Source of the DNA: Bettongia penicillata ogilbyi
Taxonomy: Eukaryota; Chordata; Mammalia; Diprotodontia; Potoroidae
Direction of reading: 5' to 3'
DNA length: 64,000 bases
Assembly (NCBI GenBank): GCA_023548195.1
Contig: JAJHZJ010000311.1
Coordinates: forward strand, 4,115,919-4,179,918
Shown: positions 51,278 to 64,000 of the stretch, in pieces
Numbering within the stretch: position 1 is the stretch's first letter
Layout: every line of letters begins with the position of its first letter
Position numbers and translations under genes: made by a program
The notes under the pieces: generated by a model
Seen by the model: only the letters and a program-made list of their open reading frames with translations
Database searches by the model: none
Told to the model about the DNA's origin: nothing

Positions 51278-52765
51278 TTTATTAATATCTCCCCTCCCCT
51301 GCCAAAAAAAGGTACATGAGAGAACATTAACAATTACTAGCCTATATATCTACTTTTCCATCTATGCAAAATATTTAAGAAAATAATTTATACACAAATT
51401 AAAAACATCTTTAATGAGGACAGTAGTTGGGAACAAGCAGGATTCTACAACTGATATTCAACAATGGACCACACCCTTACTTTTCCACAATTGACTGAAA
51501 GATTAGAAAATATAAGAAAAGATAAGAAAATATAAGAGCTCACTGTTTCAGTTTGCTGATTGTTAAACTGCATTTGATTTTGAAGAGTAAAACACCATCT
51601 TAAAAGTTCTTTTTCAACAATGTCTCCCATCCATACATCAAAATCGTTCAACATTTAGTGAGCTATAACAGCAGAAATAACCCTTTTCAATAAACCCTTG
51701 ATCACCAACATCAGACGAGGCATCAGAAAAGAGATTTTTGCTCCCCAAAGATGTCTACCACTACGATAGAGCTGATCCTGTATGAAGTCCAAGTTGAAGT
51801 TTTTGTTCATAGTTACTTTGATGAGGTCCACAGATGTGCCTGTTAGATATTATTTCATCACTCGTAAAACAATGCAGAGAATCCTGCAAGATATGGTCAT
51901 AACACTCAAAATAGTTTATCCTGACCATCCATGCAAGAAAGGACAGGAAAGAAGAAAGCAGGAAAGAAGTAGATGTGAATTTTTATTGCCCAGATTATAA
52001 CGTGCATTTGAAATCTTCCTGAGTTCAAATCAGACGCTGACTACCTACGTGACCCTGAGTCCTCTCAGCCTCTGCCTCAGTTATGTCATGTGTAAAATGA
52101 GCTGGAGAAGGAATGGCAAACTACTCCAGTATTTTTGCCAAGAAAACCCCAAATGGGGTGACGAAGAGTCAGACACAATTGAACATCAAAATGTATATCT
52201 GGGACATACAGTTCATGTGAACACTGAGTTAGGTCCAGTACAAATGGACAATAAGATGTGAGAAGAGTAGACTTGATTACCTTCATGAAATTGCAAATCT
52301 CCTTTTATGACCCCAAATGTCCCCTGGAAACAACATTTAATACTAATTTGTTATTTGTATTGCTTTATGGTAGCAAGAAATAGGATCCAAAAGATTCTAA
52401 ATAATAAAAAATTTCTATCACATAGGGCAATGTAGAGGTGAATGGCGAATGTGAGCAGATTGCAATACAACCAGTTAAGAGTTTTTGAATAACAAGAGTA
52501 AAATATATTATCAAGGAAATATGTGATAGGAAGAAAAGGTGGGCTAGTTACTTAACGAGTTTGAAGGATGACAAAATAATCAGAGTGAACCGCTGGTATC
52601 CATCTTCAAGATGCCAAGAAAAACAAGGAAGGCCTCCAGTACACTGGACGCATCCCTGTAGCAAAGTCATACAACTTGAGAAAGCATACTGGATTGTTTT
52701 CTGCATCATTGGAGGGAATACCCAAATTGATGATATCAGAGATCCACTTGGCAGCATTTGAGAGA
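51278..52765 (+). mobile_element. RTE-clade LINE remnant, plus
   Basis: Decayed RT: about 51,330-51,490 translates around stops to NY.PIYLLFHLCKIFKKIIYT and EQAGF...STMDHTLTFPQL; 52,190-52,260 gives YLGHTVHVNTELGPVQ; 52,585-52,660 gives RWYPSSRCQEKQGRPPVHWT, the GRPPxRW signature at the end of RTE-type ORFs. Part of 51,700-52,010 is not assignable. It may begin left of the hAT copy at 50,350. Confidence 0.65.
52010..52190 (+). mobile_element. CORE-SINE with RTE-like tail
   Basis: 'ctgagttcaaatcagacgct', 'gtaaaatgagctggagaagg', 'aaaccccaaatggggtgacg', 'aagagtcagacacaattgaa'. Inserted within or next to RTE sequence that shares the tail. Confidence 0.8.
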
Positions 52766-52799
52766 TATTATCAAAGGTATAATGGCAATACTTTGTACA

Positions 52800-53530
52800 A
52801 TATGTGAGAGAAAAAAGATATAAAGGACAGGAAGACTAATTAGTAAAGTGCTGAAAAAGTCCAAATGAGAGGTAGCAAGGTTCTGAACTAAGGTAATGGT
52901 AGTGAGAATAGAATGGAAGGAATAGATGCAACAAATACTAACCAGGTAAAATATATGGAATTTGGTGATTGATTCATATGAGGAACAAAGGAGTCAAAGT
53001 TTTGATCCTGGTATGACTGGAAAAATGGTGAACCATTAACAAAAGTTGGGAAATTGAGGGAAAAGGTTGGCTTTTATGGAAGAAAATGAGTTCCATTTTT
53101 ACATGTTAAGTTTGAGAAGATAGAAGAACAATAAGGAGACATCCAGTATATGAATTGGAAATGCATGAATAGAGTTTAGGAGAAAGGTCAAAACTAGATA
53201 TGGAACTTTGGGGATCCTCTACACAGAGAGATAATTGAAGGCTTACATGTGGATGAAGTTGACAAGCAAAAGAATGTAAAAGACAAGCGGGTCAGTGACA
53301 AAACCCAAACCTCAGCATTTCCAGATTCTCAAGTTTATCAAGATTTTAGATTTGCAAAGTCCTTATAAATTGTCTAGTTTAATCACTTCATTTACCAATG
53401 AGGAAACTGAGACCCCAAAGGTTGTGACCATACTAAGGATGATGTATAGTTATTTAGAGGCAGAGCTATAACTAGGATCCAGAGGACCTCAGTCTCATTC
53501 CATTGCTCTTTCAAGTACACCTATCATTCT
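52800..53530. repeat. Unclassified repeat and THER-like SINE
   Basis: 52,800-53,270: 'tccatttttacatgttaagt', 'ttgagaagatagaagaacaa'. 53,375-53,525: SINE of the THER group ('atgaggaaactgagacccca'). Confidence 0.5.
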
Positions 53531-53689
53531 GAACAGTACTTCTCATTATATGTGTTACCTAATTTTTCCCTAAGCCTCATTTTCCATTTCCCTGGTAGAA
53601 GGAGATGTTCTCTCTGCTCTAGTGAGGTTCCCTCACCAATATGCCTCAATTATAAAACTTACTACACTAAAAACTCATTGAAGATAAGT

Positions 53690-54070
53690 AATATTTCTCA
53701 GTAGATTCACAACAAATGTTTGATCAGCCAAAATACATACAGCAGTACTTTTGGTAGGAGCAAAGAACTGGAAACAAAGTATATGTTCGTCAAATGGGGA
53801 ATGGTTAAACAAATTGTGGCACATGTAATGGAAAATTACTACATCATAAGAAATGCTGAATAAGGACACATGGAAAGCCATAAACTGATACAAAGTGAAG
53901 TAAACAGAACAGGGAAAACAAAATACAAAATGAAGGTAGCCTATGTATAAGGGAGGGAGTTGGTCTCTGACTAAACTAATTATACTCACCCAAAAAAGTC
54001 ATCAAAGACAGGAAGCTAAAGGGCAAATAATAAGGTGTTAATGTGTTAACAAAATGCTAATACTGCTACC
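53690..54070 (+). mobile_element. Old L1 3' end fragment
   Basis: 'caaatggggaatggttaaac' and 'gccataaactgatacaaagt' in L1 C-terminal order. 54,071-54,490 is unassigned. Confidence 0.6.
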
Positions 54071-54494
54071 CTTTTTCAAAATGTGTGAAATTTTCCCTGA
54101 TGTACATAGAGAGGAAGTTTACCATTGGCTGACACATTAGCCATGCCCTTGATCACCTTTAAAATGCTAGCTTACTGCATCCTGCAGTCCCTGGAGACAG
54201 GAAGCAGTTCAATGAATGGAACTTTACCAGCAAAACAAATAAGACTAAGAATTCAAGACAGAACCAGTTCTGGAAATGGACATGAGCTAAGGAGGAGAAT
54301 AAACCCTGAAAGTCCAGTTGAGTAACAGGAAGAAATGCTGTGCCCAAGGGGAAGCAGTGTGAAAACCACATGGAGAACAAATATTGAGAGCATGAAGTTG
54401 CCTTGACTACGCTACTATTGTATTCTGTGCCTATTCTTTTCATGTATGCTGTATGTATTTGTAGGTATATGTGCCCTAGTTTAATAATGGAAAT

Positions 54495-54572
54495 GTTTTA
54501 GGGACAGATAGGCGGCGTAGTGGCTAAAGCACTGGTTTTGGGCAAGTCTCTTAGCTCTGATTGCCTTGTAAA
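54495..54572 (+). mobile_element. CORE-SINE, internally deleted
   Basis: 'gggacagataggcggcgtag' joined directly to 'tgggcaagtctcttagctct'; the middle of the core is gone. 54,573-55,640 contains nothing I can recognise. Confidence 0.7.
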
Positions 54573-55649
54573 AAAAAATAGGGTCAATGTTTTGTAGCTA
54601 CTGTTTTTACTGCTTTATCTTAGTAAAAGCACCTTCTTGGAACTATTTGTATCTAAGTCAAGGGAAAAGCTCATTGGTGAGAGTTCCTAAACTATAATTT
54701 CAACAGTGTAAACCCAGAGTATCCTGCAAACTGATGGTAATGGTGGCCTTCTGGGAAGGTAACTCAGAGTGGGTGTTACAAATATAAATGGCAGGAACGA
54801 CAACAAAAAAAAAGATTTAAATTGAACAGTGTGTAATTATAGCTTGACCCCAAAGAAGAAATGAGGAAATGTATTCCCCTTCAATTTTAGCAAAGTCAAG
54901 GGGATTATGTCTGTAGAATATAGCATGTAATGTTGGATTTAGTTGATGTGGTAGTTGGTTTTGCTGAAGTCTGTTTTGTGTCCTTTCTAATCTTTATTAA
55001 ATAGGTTGCTTCTCTGAGTTTGAGAGAGATATGTTGAGAGAAAAAGGTGCTATAATAAAAGTATATCAGTGAAAAGTAAAACAAAATCAAAAATAAATGA
55101 TGAAAGAATGAAAAAATGCAATAAAAACATGTCATTGTAGAAGTAGAAGATTATTCAAAAAGAAGAAATGAAAAAATTCAACCTCCTTTTTTGCAGAGGT
55201 GGGGAATTGTGGTTGTAAATATGTTGCATATTATACTATCATGTTTAGATGTTTGGGTTACTTTTGCTGAACTTTTTTCCTTTCTTTTTTATTCTTTGTT
55301 ACATAACTCAATGGGTAGGGTAAGAATGTATTCAGAAAAAGGAAAGTAACATAAAAGTAAGTGATAGCAAAATTAAAAAGGAATCTTCTAGCTCAAACCT
55401 TTCATCTTATGGGAATTATGCCAAATAATTATCATAACTGTTGCCATCATCAGCATAATAAAGCTATTTTTAAAATTTTAACATTTATAATGTTCCGAAC
55501 CGATGGTCTCCAAAAAAATCTGGACCAATCTTCCCCAAGTCAATCTTCACCAATTCCCTCTGGATGTGGAATAGGGGAAGGAGATACATGGAGAACAGGA
55601 AGTTAATCTAAATCAGTAGTTAATTCTATCTTCCTCCAAACAACTCCCA

Positions 55650-55864
55650 AGTTTCTCAGTTGCTAGGACAGAAGGCAGCTCAGAAACTCAACCTTCCTTC
55701 CACTATCTCCACCCCCTACATTGCTGATCTGTAATGGTTGCCCTAATCCAGCCCCTTCCTTGGTCTTCCAGCTCATTGGGCCATCCTACTGCCTTTCAAC
55801 ATGAGTTCTCTGGGGAGACACTCCAGAGAAGAGCTAGAAGGCACATCTAGGGAAGCACCTACAG
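55650..55864 (+). promoter_or_regulatory. CCDC153: Probable CCDC153 promoter and 5' non-coding exon
   Basis: A good donor ACAG|GTAATG sits at 55,864/55,865 and a good acceptor (pyrimidine run, CTCTAG) ends at 56,100, nine bases before the CCDC153 start codon, so a spliced 5' exon ending at 55,864 is likely. An ATG at 55,801 would be in this exon; after splicing its frame differs from the main frame and stops (TGA) inside coding exon 2. A GTTGCTAG half-site like the RFX X-box lies at 55,659-55,666. Transcription start not identifiable. Confidence 0.45.
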
Positions 55865-56109
55865 GTAATGGGAGGCAGAGAAAGAGGAGGTATAGGCAGG
55901 CAGAAAGCTAACCTTATACAAAGAATTACTTTCTCCAAAAGAGGACCCAAAGGTATTCCTTTTTTACATAGTGGATGAGAGCTAAACAGACTGATCACCC
56001 ATTATTATTCTACCAAAGAGAGTCATCTTTAAATGAGAGTAGAGAGGGAATCTCCTTAGGACCCAGAACTTGAACACAATGTGCCCATTTCCTCCTCTAG
56101 GACACCAAG

Positions 56110-59314
<3,205 letters not shown>

Positions 59315-59356
59315 AGCTGGGGACCCTTGGACTTCAGGGCCTTCTGGGCTCCCAAC

Positions 59357-59362
59357 AATAAA
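59357..59362 (+). terminator. CCDC153: CCDC153 polyadenylation signal
   Basis: Canonical AATAAA 43 nt after the stop codon, followed by a T/G-rich stretch (GGTTTTGTTGCT). Implies a very short 3' UTR. Confidence 0.85.
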
Positions 59363-59636
59363 GGTTTTGTTGCTCTAGCTCTAAGCAACAGGGGGCCTTT
59401 CTCCTCCTGAGCCCTTGAGACCCTTCTCTAGATGAAGCCAGCATGGGAGGAAGCTCTATCAGTGGGAGAAAGCATATTAGGTTGGAGGCAGAAACATCTA
59501 AGTAACACTTTATCTACTGAGTTGTGGAGAAAGAAATGTTGGCAAACCTAACCCATCCATAGAAATAATATCCCCACTCCCCTCCCCCTTCCCCCCCACC
59601 CCCAAGATTCATGGAATCTTGATCTTTATGTCAGAG

Positions 59637-59905
59637 GTAGCTAGGTGATGCAGTAGATTGAGCACTGGGCCCAGAGTCAGGAAGACCTGACTTCAAATCC
59701 AACCTCAGACATTTACTAGCTGTGTGATCCTGGGCAAGTCACTTAACCTCTGTTTGCCTCAGTTTCCTCAATTACAATATGGAGATAATAGCACCTACCT
59801 CCAAAGGTTGTTGTAAGGGTCAAATGAAATCCATATAAAGTGCTTACATAGTTCCTTGTATACAATAAGCACTATATAAATGCTTATTCCCTTCTTTACC
59901 TTCCC
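59637..59905 (+). mobile_element. CORE-SINE (marsupial MIR-like), nearly full length
   Basis: Begins 'gtagctaggtgatgcagta', then 'gagcactgggcccagagtca', 'tgtgtgatcctgggcaagtc', 'cctcagtttcctca' and a tail ending 'aagcactatataaatgctta'. It lies between the two convergent 3' ends of CCDC153 and NHERF4. Confidence 0.85.
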
Positions 59906-60054
59906 CATATTCTTTCCTCCACTCCAGCACAAATACAGGCAGCGAGACTTGTGGGAAAGGATAATTTCAATAGGTTCTAAATCTATATCAAACACATACT
60001 TGTTGCCCTGGAATCCTCCTGTTCCTTGCTTTCCCCATAGGTCCTGAGGGAAGG

Positions 60055-60248
60055 AAGGAAACTAACATTTTACAAATATTTCATTTGATCCTCACAACAA
60101 CCCTGGAAGATAGGCATTATTACCCCCATTTTACAATTGAGGAAACTGAGGCAAAAAGAGGTGAAGTGACTTGCCCAGGGACATATAGATAGTATCTGAG
60201 GCCAGACTTAAACTCAGGCTTCCTGGCCCCAGGTCCAGAGCTCTATGA
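60055..60248 (-). mobile_element. MIR-type SINE, minus orientation
   Basis: 'tttgatcctcacaacaaccc', 'gaggaaactgaggcaaaaag', 'gtgacttgcccagggacata', then 'cttcctggccccaggtccag': the reverse complement of the MIR core. It lies downstream of the NHERF4 polyadenylation signal. Confidence 0.8.
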
Positions 60249-60851
60249 ATTGACATCATGAAAAGGAGATATCACAGAGAGAATTATGAATCAATCTCCC
60301 TTTAATTGAATGTTCAACATCATCATACATCAGGGAAGAGCACTGGCCCCACCCCTCAGACACAGTACAGGAGATCCTAGTTTTGCGGGTCCTACTCTCC
60401 CATAAACAAACTGTATCTTAGCGGGTCCCCTGGGCCTCCCACCAAACTCTTGCACATTTCTTCTGACTGGGAATATGGATGGGAAGCTGTTGACAGAACA
60501 AACCCAGTACATTGGGCACAGCTACTTCCCCTACTCTTTCCCAGGGAGTGAAGCCCTGGGAAAGGAAAGAGACTTATCCCAGAAGGCCTATGTAGTCCTG
60601 TGAGGACATTCTATCTCTCCAGCCCTTGGGCCCAGGAATTTCCATCCACTCCTGATATAAGGAGGTGTAGTAGACAAAGCAACATTAGAAAGATCCAAGC
60701 CAGATAGGATACTCTATAGCCTCTCAGAAGGAAGAATCCAGTCCTAGGTTTGGAAATAAGAGAAGATAATGATTGAGAACCTAGAATCCAATGGCCTTTT
60801 GCTTTCCTCCACCCCTCGCAGGGCAGGAATCCCCATGAATGGGATATAATC

Positions 60852-60857
60852 TTTATT
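60852..60857 (-). terminator. NHERF4: NHERF4 polyadenylation signal (minus-strand AATAAA)
   Basis: TTTATT on the plus strand, 99 nt downstream of the TAG stop; a short 3' UTR of roughly 120 nt is implied. Confidence 0.7.
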
Positions 60858-60955
60858 CTGCAATTCATTTCTCCAACCTTGGTGCCCTCTATTCTGTTCA
60901 TCTGTTTAACACTCTCTCTGCCTTCTCCAGCCTCACTTCCTTCCTCCCCTCACCT

Positions 60956-61168
60956 CTAAATTCTCACCTTTCTTGGCTCTAAAGAGCTGCAGGTTTCAAT
61001 GCCTTGTCTTCCCTGGGGTGCCAGCCTCAGTCGAAGCAGGGACTTAGCATCAGTCAGTTGCTGCAGCACCTCAAGAACATTCTCCCTACTCACAGACTGT
61101 CCATTCACCTCCAGGATCATATCCCCCATATGAAGTCCTGCTTGGGAAGCTGAGCCCCCTGGGGTCAC
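60956..61168 (-). CDS. NHERF4: NHERF4 terminal exon: PDZ4 end, stop codon
   Basis: Acceptor GTTTCCAG|GTG. It encodes [20 protein letters not shown], the PDZ4 C-terminal helix and [12 protein letters not shown], then a divergent tail ending EPRKVRI with TAG at 60,956-60,958. The tail contains AAG|GTGAGA, a good-looking donor 12 nt before the stop; if used, the true end would be in a further exon, but a polyadenylation signal follows closely, so I take the simple reading. Confidence 0.88.
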   Translation of the reverse strand: MTPGGSASQAGLHMGDMILEVNGQSVSRENVLEVLQQLTDAKSLLRLRLAPQGRQGIETCSSLEPRKVRI

Positions 61169-64000
61169 CTGGAAACAAAGGTGGATCAGCAGAGTCAGCT
61201 ATGACATAAAGGTGGAAGGGCACAGAGAGAATAGGCATCCCTAAGGGATCATGTAATTGTGGAGATATGGAACACAAGATAACATGGAATATGAGATATG
61301 GACTGGGCTCTCTGTGGTTCTGGAAAAACAGGGGAGGAGGCACCTTTAGATGGAAGAACTAAAATCAAGGGATCAAAGGTACATCACCTGGGAAATGATG
61401 ATATGGGGCTTGTCAGCCCCACAACTGAGTCGGAGACCATAACCACCATTAGGTCCTGGGCTCAAAAGGCATTGACGGTAGCTAGGCAAGGCAGGAGGAA
61501 CAAGGGAGGTAGAAACTTCAAGAGGTAAGGGCAGATCTGTTGCTGAGGATGCTTGATTCTCCACCTGCGATACTGAAGGAAGCTCCTGGGAAGAAGCTGA
61601 ACCATCTGCTTGGTTACTAGCATCCTCCAAGAAGAGGAGAGGAGATAGGCGAACCTAAACAGAGGTTTAGGAACAACCTCTTGTTCCACTGTCTTGATAC
61701 CTTTTAGCTCCTCCCCTCCCCCTCTGAGCCCCAGGCACTGGGGCATACCATGCTGTAGAAGCTGTCAGCATCTGGGTCCACAACAATTAGGGAAAGATGA
61801 CATCCCTGGGCCCGGATCCTGGTCACAGCCTCCTCATGGTCCAATCCCTCCACACTATCCCCAGCCACAGCAACCAGTCTGTCACCAGCCCGCACCCCAG
61901 CTTGGTCTGCTGGCAGCCCTGGGTCCACCTCCCATAGGAACTGCCCTGGGATACAGACATGCTCATTGCTCCTTCCCTCAGCCCAGGTTTACAGATGTGG
62001 ACAGCCCAGGATAGGTAGACATTGACCTGTTGCTTGAATGGATATTCTCCTGAGTTGTATGGAAAGGGCACATGTGCCCACACATCCATGGAGAACACAA
62101 GAACATATGACCTTTAGCTCAAAGGGGGGACATGTTAACAACTGGGTATGGGAATGGAAGGAAACCTAGCTCCTTCCACATGCCGGGAGGGGATAGGTAG
62201 ATACTGGCTTAGGTGCATACCCACCCGTACTCTCCCCACCCACCACTCTTATCCCATACTATCCATGGTTCCCCACTCACCAAGCTGGCCACTGGGGCCT
62301 TTCTCTTCCCGAAGCAAGAACCCAAAGCCCTGGGGCCCTTTTTCTAGATGCAGCTGGCGTGGCCGAGCAGGCAGTGCCCAGCCCTCAGCCAAGGGGGCAG
62401 CCAGGGGTAAGCCCAGCTGACGACACTGTTCTTCCACTTCTGGCCCTGCCACAAGGAGGGCTACCTGCTCCCCGCTCTGCCGAAGCTGTGGGGACCCCCA
62501 GAGCACACATAAATACCCAACAACCACAAAGTAGCTCAAGGCAGATGCTTCCCCAGAATCCTCTCCTCCCAAACACAGGAAAAGAGGCATTGAGGTTGGC
62601 TGGGTCACCATGCAGCCCTGACACAGTGAAAGGATAGGAATAGAAGGGACCTGGTATGAACCTTCAAAGGAGGGGTCAAGGAACAGCATAGGATCATAGA
62701 TCTAGAGTTAGAAGGTACCTCAGATACCATCTAGTTCAAACCCTTCATCTTACAGATGAGAAAACAGAAACCCAGGGAAATTGTGCCTTCCCAAATTACA
62801 AAGGTGGTATACATCATAAGTAGGATCTGAACCCAGGTCCTCTGACTGCAGAACCAGTGTGCTTCTAATTATAACATCAAAAACATATCCTCCAAAGGTG
62901 AGGCGAGAGTAGTTGAGCATGAGAATAGATGAGAGAAGGAGACATCTCAGAGGCAGAAATCCTTCACCCTTCCTCCCACCTCCCCTATCTATGGATGTGC
63001 TGACTGAAGGGAGAACACGGGACTTCAGGATATCCAAATGGAAAGTAGAAAAGGCAGAAGAGGCTCTGTACCTTTCTGCTGAGTTGACTATTTGAGAAAC
63101 TCTCCACACTGATCCCATTGACTTCCAGTAACCGAGCCCCCTGGGGTACCCCAGCCCGCTCTGCTGCACCTCCACAACTCAACATCAACCAGAAAAAGCC
63201 CCTCTCTCCTGGGAACAGAGAACGGGGTTTAGTCTGCTGTCTGCCCAGGAAATTGTGAGAGAGCCTTCTCCCTAACTGCCTGCCTCCCCCCTTTCAAATC
63301 CTCAGAACCAGTTCACACCATGGGTGACACTAAAGCCAAAGCCACCCTCATCTTTTGCCACGTGACACAGCCGAGGTCGGACACTAGAATCCAGGACAGG
63401 ACAGAGAGAGGCACCACTGCCATTAGCCTGATGAGCACGAGCAACCTCCTCGACATTCCCCGACAACACTATCAGCAGCACCCGGGGACCGCTTGCACGG
63501 ATTCGACGTATCACCTGAGCAGGGAGGGAATCATGGGAGCTCCTGAAGGAAAGTCCCTCAGGAGATCCATATGTGGGTATTCCCGTTTAAACAGCCTCAT
63601 TTCTTCCTGAGAATACCACTTGTCTCTAGGTCTTCCCCCAAACTCCTCTCTTCCCCTCGTCATTTCTTGTGCTAGAAAGAGAGAACTCAGCGGTGCTTAG
63701 ACGACAATACACACTACTCTAGTGAGTGACCAGTCTGCCCTCTGTAAGCCATAACAGGGTTACAGTACCAACCCTGACCTAGGCAACCTTACCCCATTGT
63801 AATCCTCATGCTCCACGATGTCCCCATTGACCCCCAGGATTCGATCTCCATCCTGAAGTCCTTGGCGCTGAGCAGAAGTGCCTGGTTCCACCCTTCGGAC
63901 TATATGCCCAGTCTGGCCCAGCTCCTTATGTAGGCAGAAGCCAAATTTCCCCCCCTCATCTTTGCTCAGCAGACAGAAACGGGGGCGCTGAAGGCCCCAG
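60956..64000 (-). CDS. NHERF4: NHERF4 (PDZD3), seven 3' exons; 5' end outside window
   Basis: Seven minus-strand exons join in frame (63,793-64,000; 63,319-63,514; 63,072-63,208; 62,281-62,485; 61,749-61,945; 61,388-61,654; 60,956-61,168) for 473 residues and a TAG stop. Four PDZ domains can be read, each with its carboxylate-binding loop: GKFGFCL, GGFGFSV, QGFGFLL and GGYGLRL. The order and many exact stretches ([39 protein letters not shown]) match mammalian NHERF4. Known: the protein (also IKEPP) is an apical scaffold in kidney and intestine that binds guanylyl cyclase C and ion transporters or channels. It is convergent with CCDC153. The start codon is to the right of the window. Confidence 0.95.
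61388..61654 (-). CDS. NHERF4: NHERF4 exon: PDZ3-PDZ4 linker and PDZ4 loop
   Basis: Acceptor TGTTTAG|GTT, donor CAG|GTGATG, phase 0 both sides. [11 protein letters not shown] is conserved; a Ser/Glu/Gln-rich linker of about 45 residues (divergent from human) follows, then [17 protein letters not shown] (PDZ4 loop). Confidence 0.94.
61749..61945 (-). CDS. NHERF4: NHERF4 exon: PDZ3 core
   Basis: Acceptor ATCCCAG|GGC, donor ATG|GTATGC. It encodes [20 protein letters not shown] and [14 protein letters not shown]... to DADSFYSM. Confidence 0.95.
62281..62485 (-). CDS. NHERF4: NHERF4 exon: end of PDZ2, start of PDZ3
   Basis: Acceptor CCCCACAG|CTT, donor CTTG|GTGAGT, phase 0 in and 1 out. It encodes [20 protein letters not shown], the linker [16 protein letters not shown], and [16 protein letters not shown]. 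Confidence 0.95.
62690..62860 (-). mobile_element. THER/MIR-related SINE in NHERF4 intron
   Basis: 'agatctagagttagaaggta', 'accatctagttcaaaccctt', 'cttacagatgagaaaacaga' and 'ggatctgaacccaggtcctc' in the order of the mammalian THER/MIR group. Strand assignment is uncertain. Confidence 0.7.
63072..63208 (-). CDS. NHERF4: NHERF4 exon: PDZ2 core
   Basis: Acceptor TTCCCAG|GAG, donor AAG|GTACAG. It encodes [20 protein letters not shown] and [11 protein letters not shown]...SRK. Confidence 0.95.
63319..63514 (-). CDS. NHERF4: NHERF4 exon: end of PDZ1, start of PDZ2
   Basis: Acceptor CTGCTCAG|GTG, donor CATG|GTGTGA, phase 0 in and 1 out. It encodes [20 protein letters not shown] (last strands of PDZ1), a linker, then [13 protein letters not shown] (PDZ2 loop). 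Confidence 0.95.
63793..64000 (-). CDS. NHERF4: NHERF4 exon with first part of PDZ1 (partial at window edge)
   Basis: Reads [20 protein letters not shown] and continues to EDYNG, ending in phase 0 at donor GGG|GTAAGG. Carries the PDZ1 binding loop GFCL and the conserved [11 protein letters not shown] turn. The acceptor is not in the window. Confidence 0.95.

Overview
The window is eukaryotic, mammalian and almost certainly marsupial. Three single-copy genes can be read exon by exon with normal GT/AG splice sites. They sit in a sea of interspersed repeats whose mix is typical of marsupial genomes: CORE-SINEs, some with an RTE-type tail; an RTE-clade LINE; half-L1 elements that carry ORF1 only; L1, L2, L3/CR1; and hAT relics. 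The species cannot be decided from sequence alone. There are no prokaryotic features and no convincing tRNA or rRNA genes.

Layout. (1) Positions 1 to about 39,060 hold the 5' part of CBL, an E3 ubiquitin ligase, on the minus strand. Coding exon 1 is 38,640-38,831, exon 2 is 21,898-22,145, intron 1 is about 16.5 kb, and intron 2 runs off the left edge. The CBL promoter lies in a CpG island at about 38,330-39,560. (2) Positions 39,600-55,600 are a repeat-rich intergenic spacer between the two divergent genes. (3) CCDC153 (DRC12), a ciliary coiled-coil protein, is complete on the plus strand: six coding exons, 56,110-59,314, 201 residues, plus a probable 5' non-coding exon near 55,800. (4) NHERF4 (PDZD3), a four-PDZ scaffold, is on the minus strand with its 3' seven exons at 60,956-64,000; its 5' end lies beyond the right edge. 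The order CBL / CCDC153 / NHERF4 with alternating orientation is, from memory, that of human 11q23.3, read here in reverse. The genes are neighbours by conserved synteny; there is no sign of a shared pathway (tyrosine-kinase down-regulation, ciliary motility, epithelial transporter scaffolding).

Most of the remaining sequence is mobile-element debris, and that is where the unusual structure lies. There are two independent 5'-inverted (twin-primed) L1 insertions, one splitting a SINE and one splitting an older L1. A hAT element has a perfect 8-bp target duplication, contains a nested L1, and sits next to or inside an RTE LINE. There are two half-L1 copies, one of them a single frameshift away from an open ORF1. 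A pair of long direct repeats with an internal tandem duplication looks like LTRs. A 150-bp, about 95% identical inverted repeat has one arm flanked by short direct repeats, as if a local inverted copy had been inserted. I found no convincing new gene system. The best second-look items are that inverted insertion, the nested transposon stack at 50.3-52.8 kb, and the upstream out-of-frame ATG of CCDC153.
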